Positions 49,519 to 61,651 are shown, counted from the stretch's first letter. The stretch is 64,000 nucleotides of DNA from Diospyros lotus (GCF_014633365.1 NC_068338.1:48495716-48559715), one strand, 5' to 3'. Numbers and translations: made by a program. Notes: generated by a model not told the origin, from the sequence alone.

Positions 49519-49641
49519 CTCCTCCTTGCCTTGGAAGCTGCAAACTCCAAGTTTATTCCTCAGAAACTCGAACCTACTAAGTGGAAAAGACTTAGTAAAA
49601 ATATCGGCAGCTTGGTCCTCTGTTTTTGCAATAAACCAGAC

Positions 49642-51502
49642 TTATATCTCCATTTTCCTGCACTCTCTCAAATAAAACAATTTACCATTGAAATGCTTTG
49701 TCTTTCTATGGAACACAAGATTATGTGAGATTGAAATTGTTGCTTGATTGTCCACCAAGATTTTTGTGGCTTGGTCTTGTTCCAAACGTAGATCTGCTAG
49801 GATATTCCTCAACCAAACAGCTTGATTGACAGTTGTTGTTGCTGCAATGAACTCAGCTTCAGCTATTGATTGAGCTACTATTTCCTGCTTCTTGGAACAC
49901 CAAGAGAAAACACCTGAACCCATACTGAAACAGTATCCTGAAGTACTCTTCATATCATCCAAAGAACCTGCCCAATCACTGTCAGAATAACCAAATAATC
50001 TGAAATTTTGTTCCTTGGAATACTTCACTCCATAATTGATAGTTCCATTGATCTATCTTACAACTCTTTTTGCTGCCTTCAAGCGCAGTTCACTTGCACA
50101 ATGCATGAATCTTGACAGAATACTTACTGCAAATAGGATGTCAGGCCTTGTTGCTGAAAGGTACATTAAACACCCTATTAATCCTCTGAAATGAGCTTCA
50201 TCAACTTTATCAGCTCCATCCTCCTTGCTAAACTTCTCTTTTTGATTCATAGGAGTGTTCATTGCTTTGCAGTCATCAAGGTGGAATTTCTTGAGGATCT
50301 CCTTTGTGTACTTCTTCTGACAAATAAAAATTTCATGCTTCCTTAGAGTGATCTCCATTCCCAAGAAATAGGTCATAAGACCAAGATCTATCATTTCAAA
50401 AACATTCATCATTTCTTGCTTAAATTCATCAATAAGTGCTGCATTACTTCCTGTCACCAAAAGATCATCAACATACAGAGAAATAATTAGGATTTCTGTA
50501 CCAGAATGCTTAACATAGAGTGTAGCTTCTAATAGGCTTTTTTGAAAACCCAAACTCAACATATGATCATTAATTCTGCTGTACCAGACCCTTGGAGCTT
50601 GCTTTAAGCCGTAGAGAGCCTTTTTTAGCAAGTAGACTGTCTTCCTGGCCTTTGATTACAAAACCTTCTGGCTGATCAACATAAATCTCCTCCTGCAAAA
50701 AGCCATTGAGAAAAGCTGACTTGACATCCATGTGAAACACCTGCCATCCCTTTTGTGCTGCAATGGCAAGTAGCAATCTGATTGTATCAAGTCTGGCAAC
50801 AGGAGCAAAAGTGTCAAAATAGTCAATCCCAAATATTTGTGCATAACCTTTCACAACAAGCCTTGCTTTTTGCTTGTTTACATAACCATCAGGATTGAAT
50901 TCTATTCTGAACACCCATTTGACACCTATGACATTTCTATCATGAGGTTTTAGAACCAATTCCCAAGTCTGATTTTTTTCAATCATGAACAGTTCTTCTT
51001 TCATTGCAGCCATCCATTTTTGGTCCATCATAGCTTCCTTAAAGCTTGCAGGTTCACACACTGCTACATTGCTTCTTTGATAGATGTCAGGGAGTAATCT
51101 GGTGCCTCTAACCGGTGGATCATCTATTGTGTCGTCAAGTACCAACAGAGGATGTTGATTTTTCTTTGAGTCATTCCAACTCCATTTTTCGTCCTCCATG
51201 AAGTACACATCTCTACTTATTAGGATTTTCTCTGTCTGAGGCTGAAAAATCCTATAAGCTTTAGAGATGGTGCTGTAACCAATAAATATTCCAGGTTCTG
51301 CTCTCTTGTCAAGTTTATCACGCTTAACCTGAGGTATATGTGAGTAGCATAAACAACCAAATATCTTAAAAAAATCCAAAGGAGGTTTGAAACCAAACCA
51401 AGCTTCAAATGGTGTTTGATTTTGCACAGCTCTTGTAGGCAGCCTATTTTGAATGAACACAGTAAGAGTTTTTGTACCTGAGTAGCTAAAAATGCTAATC
51501 AA
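49642..51502 (-). pseudogene. Copia-2 integrase end, reverse transcriptase and RNase H
   Basis: A frame from 51,502 to 50,570 carries the end of integrase (NRLPTRAVQNQTPFEAW), the GCLCYSHIP stretch, and RT from WVFRIEFNPDG through TFAPVARLDTIRLLLAIA to FLQEEIYVDQPEGF. A frameshift at about 50,610 leads to a second frame (ALYGLKQAPRVWY; SLYVDDLLVTG) that ends at 50,053. RNase H is at 50,028-49,642 (YSDSDWAGSLDD; VDNQATISIS). Most catalytic motifs remain but the frame is broken at two places. Confidence 0.85.
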
Positions 51503-51870
51503 GAGGAGGAAGATTAGCTCTTTGTTGCAACTTGTTTCTCCAGCAGCAATTGATGTGAATCCTGGTTAATGATAGTGGCTGCACCAACCATATGACCTAT
51601 GACAGAGAGTTGTTCAAGGAATTGGAGAACACTGAAGTTAAATGGGTCAGAATTGGAAATGGTGAACACATTCCAGTAAAAGGAAAAGGCACTGTAGCTA
51701 TAACAAGCTACTCAGGTACAAAAACTCTTACTGTGTTCATTCAAAATAGGCTGTCATAGGTCATATGGTTGGTGCAGCCACTATCAATTAACCAGGATTC
51801 ACATGAATTGCTGCTGGAGAAACAGGTTGCAACAAAGAGCTGATCTCCCTCCTCTTGATTAGCATTTTTT
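51443..51870. repeat. Inverted, permuted duplication at the protease-integrase junction
   Basis: Block X (51,443-51,487) is the reverse complement of X' (51,706-51,750). Block Y (51,488-51,604) is the reverse complement of Y' (51,751-51,870) with few changes. The plus-strand order is X, Y, spacer, X', Y', so this is not a simple hairpin. Y-spacer-X' (51,488-51,750) reads as protease in the plus direction, opposite to the element, while X and Y' keep the element's direction. Confidence 0.85.
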
Positions 51871-52790
51871 GCTTCAACAGCTTCTTGTTGAATTTTTGCT
51901 TTGCATATTACTGCCCCATTTGGTTGCACCTATTGCATTTTGCATTAGGCCTCCTCCAGCATTTGAAATAAGGATGAGATTTTCCACCACAATGTTTACA
52001 AGGTGGATATCTTTCCTTTTTACTACTACTGTTGTTGTTATTAGAAGTAGCATCTCCACTTGCAACTATGTCCTTCTTGCTTTTCTTTTTCTTTCCCTTG
52101 CCACCAAATTGGTGCTTTGATAGCTCATTCAACTGTACCTTCTTGTCTTATGAGCCTTCTCTGTTCAGTGGCTTGCAAAGCATGAATTACTTCTGCCAAA
52201 ATAATACTCAACAGATCCTTAGTATTTTCTAAAGCAGAAATTGAGGCTTCAAATATCTCAGGTACAGTTACAAGAAGCTTTTGAAAATTCTAGAATCAGA
52301 AAGTTAGGTGCCAAGTAATCTTACTTGATTTGCAATTTTAAGAAGCTGGTCAGAATATTCTTTGATAGTTTCTGACTCCTTCATCTTAAGTACTTCAAAT
52401 TCTCTGATAAGATTAAGCATTTTCATACCTTTAATCCTTTGATTACCTTCATATTCATCTTGAAGGTAATTCCAAATGGCATTTGCAGATTCCAGAGTCA
52501 TAATTCTGGTGAAAATTGAGGGTGAGACTGCAGCAAAAAGAATGGCCTTTGCCTTTGTCTTCTTTGCTTTTTTATCTTTGTGATTTCTGAGTTAAGCCAT
52601 TGTGAGATCATCTGGTAGAGCTGGAACATGAAAATCTGCATCTTTCACAGCATCCCAAACGTCCAAGGCTTCAAGATGGGCTTCCATACGCACTGCCCAG
52701 ATCTGATAATTCTCCCCATCGAAGGTTGGTGGAGCAATTTGAGCGAAACCTGCCTCAGCATTCATGGCTTGAAGGTTTGATTTCTGTAAA
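51741..52790 (-). pseudogene. Copia-2 gag and protease (broken)
   Basis: On the minus strand, gag fragments (SANAIWNYLQDEYEGN at about 52,480; FEVLKMKESETIKEY) are followed by a zinc knuckle-like CKHCGGKSHPYFKCW (about 52,020) and protease WLIDSGCTNHMTYDS at about 51,765. Frames change at least twice. The likely start near 52,765 encodes a short N-terminal stretch (MNAEAGFAQ). Confidence 0.75.
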
Positions 52791-52856
52791 GATAGGGTCA
52801 GTGTTTAGGTGCTCTCAAAAACTCACTAAGACACTCATGGGTCCCTCAAGAAGAAA

Positions 52857-52868
52857 GCTCTGATACCA
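52857..52868 (-). promoter_or_regulatory. Primer binding site of copia-2
   Basis: On the minus strand TGGTATCAGAGC, two bases after the 5' LTR end. It matches initiator tRNA-Met. Confidence 0.85.
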
Positions 52869-52870
52869 AT

Positions 52871-53139
52871 TGTTGTTTTACAAAAAACAGAAATGATAAA
52901 AGAAGGAATATGAGCAACTCAGAACATCAATGTTTACTGAAGATAACTTAGGCTTAAATACATTTGAAAGATGCTAGAATAGAGGATCATGGCCCAGAAT
53001 TCTACTCAACACAACTAACAACATAGTCCACTATTTAATAACGACAAAGCAAAATAATAGGAACTGACAACCCACTAACAGTAAAAATAACAACTGGTTG
53101 AAACAAACTTTGACAGATTCCTAAGGCACGTTTTCAACA
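52871..53139 (-). repeat. 5' LTR of copia-2
   Basis: 269 bp, the pair of 49,250-49,518. Confidence 0.9.
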
Positions 53140-53635
53140 ATATGAAACAAGTATGCAGTATCATTTTGGATGGAAATTTCTACTTTCAAGACATTACTCA
53201 ATCATAAAACTCAAGAAATTCCCCACCACTGCTTGTGAGTACTGTGTCCCCTTATAAAATTGAGTGTGTTCATATCATTAGTTCATATCTTTATGTTGAT
53301 TCATAACCGCTTGGGATAATGATCTTTAAGAAGTTTTTGGAAAGTCTCTTTAAACATGAAAGCTATTTGATATAATTGGAATGATTTTACCTTTGATATC
53401 CTCTTCAAGTATTCTTATATCTGTCCAAACTGAAGCTATTTGACAATTTTTGGTCCCTAATCCTTGGTATGTGTTTGAAAATTAAACATCCATGACTTTA
53501 TGCCTTGAATATATGGTTACCATAGCTTAGAAGGCCACCAGATGTAATGTTAGCTTATATTGTGTGGTTTTAAAGATAGCATCAGAAATGTGGTTAGATC
53601 TATTTGCATTTTGTTTGAAAATAGCTTGTTGGCCA

Positions 53636-53825
53636 CCATTTGAAACAAAGCCAGAATGTTGAGCATGAGTCATTTTTTCATATGTTTCAGTAGCGAAGGT
53701 AGAAAAATCTGCAAATCAATTTTCACTCAACCATTTGAAACAAAGCCAGAATGTTGAGCATGAGTCATTTTTTTATATGTTTCAGTAGCGAAGGTAGAAA
53801 AATCTGCGAATCAATTTTCACTCAA
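53636..53825. repeat. 95-bp tandem duplication at the exon 6 border of the R3H pseudogene
   Basis: Units 53,636-53,730 and 53,731-53,825 each begin CCATTTGAAACAAAG and end TTTTCACTCAA. Each carries the branch/acceptor region and the first ~35 bp of exon 6, so two acceptors compete. They differ at a few bases. The 121-bp exon deletion starts immediately after the second unit. Confidence 0.9.
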
Positions 53826-54266
53826 GCACATGCTCTTGGGCAACGAATTAGCCCATCCAATCAAGCAGTCAGCCTTAAGGATGCTAAAGAAAATGGACAG
53901 CAAAGTAAGGGGACAAGCATTCAAGGGAAGGAACAAGAGAATACCAACTTGAGGATAAAGCCTGGCCGGGAAAACAATATCTTGTCTGGCCAAACTGTGA
54001 CTCTATATCATAAACCCAAAGTTAGAAACTTCAAAGGTGGTGCATCATTGCATGATGAGAAGATAATGGCACCTAGGCAAGCTGATAAAACCGCCATTGA
54101 GCCCAGGCTGTCTCAACCACGAAGAAGCGAAGCAGGTGTTTACAGAGGCAATTTGAAAGAGGAGCATATGGGAGCAGCAAAGAGAATCTTTGCCCATGCC
54201 ATGCGATTTCATTCTGTGAAAGAAGGAATGCTTTCCAGACGCAATGGAGTGAATCAGGACAAATAA

Positions 54267-55854
54267 ACTTCGATTGGTAGATTCTCAATGCTGCAAAGCA
54301 GCCTCTGAAATCACTTGCTATCTAGATGCGGAGCTCTCAAGCCTTTTGCTACAAGACCAACGGATCATCGAAAGACCATAGAAAATGTCTTGAGACTGTG
54401 AGGATATTCTCCGATAAGACGTAACAGGATAAAGAATGAGGTTAACCTGGAGTTTGATGTTGGCAGGCATCACACTCACTCAAGATGCCACATGCAAACT
54501 TTTGTTTGTGACAGGAAGGTGGTGGATGGATGAGTGTTAGTGGACTGGAGTGGGTCGGGCGTGTGGTTGTGGAACTGGAGATGATAATGGACTTCCACCC
54601 CTTTTGAAATTGCTTCAGTTAATCATTCATTCATGGCGGCAGTATGTTTTTGCATCTTCTAATGTTCTCAGGCCTTGTTTCCTCAAGATCCTGGTTTGTT
54701 GTCTTTGATTGTGTGTTCTAGGTGATGCGCCCAGACCTAGCTTGTCCTCTTGTTCATCTATTATGGTGGTTGCGTTACATATCTTCTTTTGGAGCGATTG
54801 GCTAGTGTTAACCTTTGGCTGTGAGTACATGGGATTGCAGTCCCTAGAACAACGTCCTGAATATGGGTAAAGCGGCGGATCCACTGTGTCCACTTCTGGT
54901 ATTTCCCTATAAATCTTTTTATGGTTTTTTCAATTTTATCCTATTCTTTTTATGATTCACTGTGTCCAGTCCACTTCCGGGACTGGGGCTGGGTCTCCAA
55001 TCCCTTTCCCTTTTACCCCATTCTTCTTTAAATCTCTTTCAATTTCAAACATCCTCACCCCCTTCCTTTCCCCCATCGCTTTAATCCAAAAATAACGTTG
55101 TTTGTTAATTGAAGAACCGTACCTTGGATTGCGATTCTTCAGTAAACTAGTTGGTTAATTAGCAACTTTTACAGCTTACTAAATAGGTCTTTGAATTAAA
55201 AATGGAATGGTAATGTTGTTGGTAATTTGTTGCACAAGACCATACAAATACTAGGAAATTTTATTTAGTGTTGTCAGTCTCATTTTGAATTATCTTACAT
55301 ATTTCACAAATATGACATTCTTTTAAATTAAATTCTATCTCAATATGAATGTCAGTTAATACCGGATAATATTGATTGGTATCGCACAATACCATACCAA
55401 ACAATACTGGTCGGTACCAACTACTAACAGTACAATCACAGATGAAATAAAAACAAAGAAATTATAAAGTTAAAAATTATTAATTTTATGTTACTTCATT
55501 TGATTAATTATATAAAATTGTAAGATAAAGCTATGCATTTTTACACTTTTAATTTGTATTATTATTTTTATGTCACTAATTGTGTTATTTACTTAATTTT
55601 ATATCTTGAGTTGTGTAATTATTTCGAATACTAGAGATTTTTTTATTTCTAATAATATATTTAATATTTGGTTTTATTATGCAACATTCCATTTTGAAAC
55701 TTGTGAGAGCATGTGAAGAACTATGTTACTTGTACATTAAAATTATATCTTGGGTTTACATATACGTATATAAATGATTAAAATATTTTCTATATCTCAC
55801 CACCACACACGGGCAAAGTCACGTGTCCACAAATGACTAAAGTATTTTTTGTGC
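54267..55854. other. 3' flank of the R3H pseudogene and intergenic sequence
   Basis: It matches 9,178-10,095 and 11,280-11,840 of copy A. At about 55,195-55,250 it holds the left-end remnant of the TIR element. Short extra words (for example TATGGGTAAAGCGGCGGATC at 54,860) distinguish it from A. No gene seen. Confidence 0.55.
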
Positions 55855-56896
55855 CTCACTATATCGCACAAGGGCAGAGTCACGCGAGGTCCAATGTGGG
55901 CAATTGTCCCTGTCGGGTCAATTTTTTTTTAACAATAATATACTACTAAAAAAAATTATATTATATTTTACTAATAGAAATTAAAAAGGTAAGTATTCAA
56001 GAAAACAAGTATATAATGGTCCAGTAATAATAATTATAACATTTTTAACAATTTGTTCATAATTTTATTTTTTTACAATAATGATGTAAATAAAATTAAG
56101 TATTGAAGAAAATTGTGAAACAAATAAAGTAAATATGGAGAAAATTTATATTGAAGAAAATAAATAAATTAATAAAGTAAGTATTGAGCAAATTGATGTT
56201 GCATAACTTTTTATGGATCTCGGGTTAAGAATTACAATAATGGATTATAATGTTAATTTTTAAAATCAAATTAGAAGAATCTACTTCCAAAGAGATATGT
56301 GTGAACCTCGAAATCAAGGCAATTTATTTTAGTGTAAACTTGGTTTAATAAATTTGGTAATTAGTTGGAATATAGTATAAGTAAAAAATATTGTATTTTG
56401 CTTATACTATTATCTTTTTAAAACAAATAATGAAAAATAAGGATATGGTAGTTTTTTTGTGAAAGAAAGGTTTAGTAATTTAAAAAAAAAAAAGATAGAC
56501 TTTAAATTCATGTTGGAAATGTTAATAGTGCACACAATTAAGATTAAAATAATTATGAAATTTTAATGAATCAAGAACAAAATATTGAGATAATTTATTT
56601 TAGACAATTAAAACAAACACTGTATGATTATCAAATTTGTTTGAATGTATCAATTGATTATGTTTTGACTTTTTCTATGGCAAGAACTATCATTTTGTGA
56701 TTATAACGAATCTAAAGATTTAAATAATCAAGATAATTTTCTTGAATAATTATAATTTTTAATATAAAGAGCTATAAGGAACAATTATAATTTTTTTATT
56801 TTAATATTATAATTATTATCTTATTTGTAAAATTATATTTTTTTGTATTTAAGTTCGTCTTTACTGAATCAAAATCCTAGCTCCATCCTTGTCGTC
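55855..56896 (+). pseudogene. Decayed hAT transposase (TTF zinc finger / DUF4371), copy B
   Basis: Counterpart of 11,840-12,880 with visible divergence. The stretch around 56,690-56,740 reads QELSFCDYNESKDLNNQDNF in one frame, fitting the conserved G-H-D-E-S region of ZMYM1-like hAT transposases with the histidine changed. The left edge shows two copies of a GGGCARAGTCACG word (about 55,808 and 55,871). Not functional. Confidence 0.7.
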
Positions 56897-57402
56897 TCGT
56901 CTCATTGCGTCTAATGATGAAAGATATTTTAGTTATATTAAAGATATTTTTATTATTTTAATTATATTATTATGTAACTTAACTCAAAAATACAAATAGG
57001 TGTGAAATATGAATATTTCATCGCTAAGGCAGATGCACCACGTGGGCTGGCTCATAACTTAATTATTAATTCAAAATTAGATTACTTTGAGATATAATAA
57101 TATAATAACAATCTAACATTTGTCCCCCGCAAGTAAATAGACAGAAGATACTTCTATTATGGTGTGCGCGTGCGTGCCGTATGTGTTACATTAATCATCT
57201 TATAAACTTACGCGAACGTTGTTATTTTAAAAAAAAATACTCTATATGTCTGTCAAACGAAAGCAGCGTGCGGGGCACCCGCCTTTGCTTTATCGGCTTC
57301 CACTTCCCGCTGCACGTGGACTCATACATTCGGTGGGCCGGATTGCGGGCCCGGTAAAATCCTTAATGACGAAGCTTTCATCCTTCACAATCTTCTCTAT
57401 AT
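56897..57402. other. 5' flank of F-box gene B
   Basis: Similar to the sequence before F-box A, but the ~130 bp before the ATG include a GGGCCGGATTGCGGGCCCGG segment (57,335-57,355) absent from A. It may give the two genes different core promoters. Confidence 0.4.
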
Positions 57403-60400
57403 ATGGCCCAGGCGCTTCCCAACGCTACCTTCACGATTCCCATGACAATGACGATGGAGAATGGCGGCGGCGGCGGAGGAGATTCCTGCTTCGAACTGCC
57501 GGAGGGCTGCATCGCCGATGTGGTGGCGCTGACGAGTCCGCGGGACGCTTGCCGGCTGTCGCTGGTGGCGTCGACCTTCAGATCCGCCACAGAGTCGGAC
57601 GCCGTCTGGGAGAGGTTTCTTCCCGCCGATTACAAGGATATTCTCGCTCGCGCCGTCCTTGATTCCAAGTCTCCGCCCCCGGCCTCCAAGAAAGACCTCT
57701 ATCTTTGGCTTTCCGATCATCCGCTTCTGATCGACCGCGGCACTAAGGTACTTCAACTTCCGTTCAATTCATGATTAATTTTCTCGGATTCTGACGTGGA
57801 AATGGCGCGTTGTTTATAGCATGCCCATATGCTCATAGTCCGTTCAATTCACTTCCTTATCGTAATCTTGTGAGTTTCATTGGTTAACTTGATTTTCTAG
57901 GGTTCTTTTTGTTGGTCGTTTTTTTTTTTTTTTTCCTCACTTAAGATTCGGCTTGTGTGTCAATACTAAGTTAGATTCGCTTTGTAGTTCAGTAACCTAT
58001 TTTCGTGAACTAGTTTGTTTCCTGGCATGGGAACATGAAATGGTACTGATTAAGTCGCCAACCTTTTGAATCCATTCTTGGGACTTAGAGAGTTGATTTT
58101 TAACGCTGGTTTTAGTTCTTAAATTTCTGAAGAAAGGACGGCAGAAAGGACCTGAGAGTTGATTTTTTTTTTCCATCTTAGCAAGAGGGTGTTTTGGGGC
58201 GCCGATTTTTTTTAAGGCATGTGAGTCTTTCTGTTTTTTAAGTCGCGTAAAGTTTAAAAATTAAATAGTGTTTAAGTTGAAAACATAAATTGTTAGTTAA
58301 ATAATTATGTGTTTTGTTTAAAAAAACTGATAAGTTATCCAAAGTTATCAAAAAGATGAAGGTGGATATGGTGTTGAATAATATAAATAATATTCATAAA
58401 AATATTAATTTTTAATAAAAATAAATTATAAATCGATTTCTAATTGATAAAATTATTATAATTATTTATTGATAATTATACATAATTATTAAAAAATATA
58501 TTAGAAGTTGAAAATGCTCTTAGATTTCAACAAATGCGAAAAAAATAAATCATCGTAACTTCTAAATTAAAAGAATAGCTTATGAGGGGTCAAATTGGTA
58601 AGCAAAACACCCTTAAAAGAATAGCTTATAAGGGGTCAAATTGGTAAGCAAAACACCCTCCAGCTTCTGGCTTACCGGTAAGCTAAAATGGGGTGTTTAG
58701 CAACTTATTCAAAAAACTTCCCTTCTCGGCCGTTTTTCCAAATAAGCACTTAGTAGTTTATTGCGTTGATTAAACAAATGACGAAATTACTTTCAAACAT
58801 TCCACATATTTACACACTTTATCCTTTCTTCTCTCTCTGCCTTCTCTCTCTCTCTAGACCCATCCCCAACTTCTCCGTCATTGTTAGCGCCTCCATCTCC
58901 TCCATGGCAGTCGCCAGCTGTTGTCTCCAGATCCATCCCCAGCAGCTGTCGCCTCCAGCTCCCATCATTGCCTCCTCCATGTCCATTGCCATCGTTCATC
59001 GCCTTCATCGTCGACGTCCTCCGCCATTGCTATGTGTGTGTATATATATATTTAATAATCACTATATTTAACATATATATTATATTAATATATTTTTTTA
59101 ATAATTTTATATAATTTATCAACATGTAATAGTAAAATTTTATCAGACATCAATTTATAATTTATTTTTATTAAAAATTAATATTTTTATACATTTTATT
59201 TATATTATTCAACAACATATCTATTTTAGTTTTTTTTTCAAATTCTAGTACTTTATTAGATTTTTTAAAATGAACACATAATTAGATAAATAACACTTTA
59301 AGCACATTTATCAAAATACCTTATCAACTTAAACATTACTAAGCTTTTAAACTTTACACAACTTAAAAGCTAAATAACTTAAAACTAGTTTTAAAAATGG
59401 TAAGCCAAACAGCCTCTTAACTTATTGCGATGATAGTGTTTTTGCACTGTAGTTTGTACGAACACTATTTAAAGTTATTATGGTTAATGATTCTTAAAGT
59501 TGAAGTTAGTTGAACGCTATTTAAAGTTATTATGGTTAATGATTCTTAAAGTTGAAGTTAGTTGATGCTAGAATCGTTGAAATAATCTTTTATTTTTTGG
59601 GGTTAAGTGAGAAACTAATATTTTTTTATGGTATATTAAGATTCTTAGATTATTATAAATTTATATATATATCATGTAGTGTTTTCTTAACGTTTCATGT
59701 CCTGTTCTGCTATTTTAGACCGTAAAGTTTGTCACAATTTGTTTCATTCATGTTGCCGTTTCTGTTTCCGAGCTACCTTCCTTGAGTATGCCTGATCTGC
59801 TTCTTGTTGGCATGAACAGAGCTTCAATTTGGAGAAGTCAAGTGGAAGGAAATGTTACATGTTAGCTGCACGGGACCTGGCAATTGTCTGGGGCGATACA
59901 CCCACATACTGGAGATGGACACCTCTGCCTGACAGCAGGTCAGTAGCCTCCTTTTATTTACTATATTTGTTTTAAATTTCTTTGAATATCTTATTATTGT
60001 CTCGCTGCACACTTTTATGAGTGTTATATATATAGTTAACCGCCACGAAATGCATTACTAACAGGTTCTCAGAAGTGGCTGAGCTTCTTGCGGTATGCTG
60101 GCTTGAAATTCGTGGTAAAATAAGCACTAGGATACTATCTCCAAACACAACCTATGCCGCATTCCTGGTCTTCAAGTTAGCCGCAGTAGCCTATGGATTT
60201 GAATACCTGCCTGCAGATGTAGCCATGGGAATTAGTGGGGGTGAGCATAAAACTCAAACTGCTTATTTAGATCCTGTGGCAGGGCAGAGGCCCCAAATCC
60301 GACGTCACGTGTTGCGTCGGCATGTGGCCCAACACAGAGAAGGAGACAATCAATATCCCAAGGTGAGAGAAGATGGGTGGATGGAGGTTGAGTTGGGTGA

Positions 60401-60524
60401 ATACTTCAACGAGGGAGGCGAAGAAAGAGAGCTGGAAATGAGTGTGATGGAGGTGAGGGGCCGTCACTGGAAGAGAGGCCTCATCATTCAAGGGATTGAT
60501 ATCAGACCAAAGGTGGATCAGTAA
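57403..60524 (+). CDS. F-box / phloem-protein-2 (PP2-B type) protein, copy B
   Basis: Exons: 57,403-57,747; 59,820-59,938; 60,065-60,524, in phases 0 and 2; 924 nt, 307 aa. The N-terminus has a short glycine run (six). The F-box is at residues about 29-74 ([20 protein letters not shown], then [14 protein letters not shown]). The PP2 domain starts at about residue 116 ([53 protein letters not shown]). It retains the loop after VAGQR ([12 protein letters not shown]) that copy A lacks, and so looks closer to the family norm. The likely role is substrate or glycan recognition within an SCF ubiquitin ligase. Intron 1 is 2.1 kb against 7.8 kb in copy A and contains a single long-TIR element. Splice sites are canonical. 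Confidence 0.9.
58190..59418. mobile_element. Long-TIR DNA element in F-box B intron 1
   Basis: The arms 58,193-58,510 and 59,040-59,418 are inverted copies of each other over more than 300 bp (for example GTTGAATAATATAAATAA near 58,373 and its complement near 59,205). The ends are AAGAGGGTGTTT and AAACAGCCTCTT. The GC-rich core is at 58,800-59,030. A local repeat (AGAATAGCTTAT-AGGGGTC) occurs at 58,572 and 58,619. The layout fits a Mutator-like or foldback element; no transposase is present. Confidence 0.6.
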
Positions 60525-61651
60525 AAATGATTTAGAAGAATTATTATAAGTTCGCTATCTCAATGGAGCGAAGAGCTAGTGATCATGTCAGCTCCTGCAG
60601 TTTTATATTTAGTTAGTAGTCCACCTTATTGAATCTATGGGGTGAAATGGGGGATGTGTGGGGGGTGTGAAGTTGGGGAGTCTCGAGTTTTGTTGATACA
60701 TATGTGTTGACTATAATGATGGTCCTCCTCCATCTCCTCCTCCTTTGTTGATTTCATCCTGCATATTGTTGTCTTCCAGAAGGATCTGTGTTATTCAAGA
60801 ATTTTACTAATTCTTGAATGATTGCCCATTAATTTGTAAAGTTTTGGGGGTCTTGTGGGTGTGTTGATGTCTGCTGTATTTGTCTCCCGAAAGAATCTGT
60901 GTTATTCCTCTCCTGCTTGCAACAATTGAAATTCCCACTGCATTCACCCACCTACAAATAAATTGATTTGAGTTTATTGGGGAAATGTTAGGACAGATTC
61001 AAATGCAAGGTTCCCATTCTTGATTGATGGGCGACTGTTATAATAAGATAAATGATTATAAGGCAAAATTTTCTGGTATGCCTCATAATATTACAAGATA
61101 AAAATAATAAGATGAATGTGTAATTATAAAATATAAAAGGGATGATTCAAATTATTATGTAAAAATAATAAGATGGGGGTGGGGGATTGTCCCCATGCCC
61201 GCCCTCACAACTGTAATGTTGCGTGATGCAGCCATCGTAACAATTTTCTGGCGTATTATTAAGAAAGATAGGAGCCGGGGCCCATCTAGTTCAATATGAC
61301 TGCTCTTTGTTAACTAAACGTGGAGTTGCACTGTTGATGACGACCAAGGAGGAGGAGGTGATATATGCAAGGTAGCACAAAAATGAAAAACAAAACCTTT
61401 TCTATACGAAATGCAAACGCTGAAATGATATTATTTTAAAAAAATAAAAAACAAAAATGAGACGTAAATTATAAATTTAAAAATATATTTTTTTATAAAT
61501 ATAATTTTTAAACTTAATAAAATTTGACACTGATATGTAATGTGTCATATTACTAAAAAAAATTGATTAGTTTAAAAATAATTTAATTTTAATATAAACA
61601 AGGTAGCCCGAAAATAAAAAATGAAATATTTTCGATACGAAACAGAAATGC
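60525..61651. other. 3' flank of F-box gene B
   Basis: It matches 22,419-23,380 with small indels. It probably includes the 3' UTR. AT-rich after 61,400. No gene is visible. Confidence 0.5.

Larger units (their letters stand above)
49250..53139 (-). mobile_element. Ty1-copia retrotransposon (copia-2), TSD ATATG, rearranged inside
   Basis: Flanked by ATATG at 49,245-49,249 and 53,140-53,144. The two 269-bp LTRs (49,250-49,518; 52,871-53,139) begin TGTTGTTTTA and end GTTTTCAACA, with about a dozen differences. The primer site at 52,857-52,868 sets minus orientation. At 3.9 kb it is short for copia because most of integrase is missing. The protease-integrase junction holds an inverted, partly duplicated block. 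It lies in intron 5 of the R3H pseudogene, antisense. Confidence 0.92.
46430..54266 (+). pseudogene. R3H-SUZ gene, copy B: exons 1-2 absent, exon 6 deleted in part
   Basis: Exons equivalent to 3, 4 and 5 survive at 46,430-46,507, 46,687-46,758 and 48,510-48,607 with the same lengths and splice sites. The R-x3-H signature is kept, but R62 and F69 become L and E106 becomes K. Exons 1-2 are missing because copy B begins inside intron 2. Intron 5 holds copia-2. Exon 6 has lost 121 bp (equivalent to 8,617-8,737), which removes most of the SUZ domain and shifts the frame, and its start is duplicated (two 95-bp units, 53,636-53,825). The rest, to the stop at 54,266, is nearly identical to copy A. 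It cannot make a full R3H-SUZ protein; a truncated transcript is possible. Confidence 0.9.
35215..61650 (+). repeat. Segmental duplication, copy B
   Basis: This is the counterpart of 4,113-23,380. It starts within R3H intron 2, directly after the gypsy LTR, and ends about 1.1 kb past F-box gene B, where the LINE fragment begins. It is enlarged by copia-1 (35,729-45,177), a short non-LTR insert (47,326-47,606) and copia-2 (49,250-53,139), all absent from copy A. Borders are approximate. Confidence 0.85.

Noticed and set aside
53751..54266. 171-codon frame as an independent R3H-related gene
   Set aside because: The first 25 codons are out of frame with the original exon and derive from intron sequence; it is the shifted tail of the pseudogene.
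54627..54893. 88-codon minus-strand frame, with a relative at 9,538-9,741
   Set aside because: Present in both copies only because the flank is duplicated. The two versions differ in length and there is no domain, so it is not supported as a gene.
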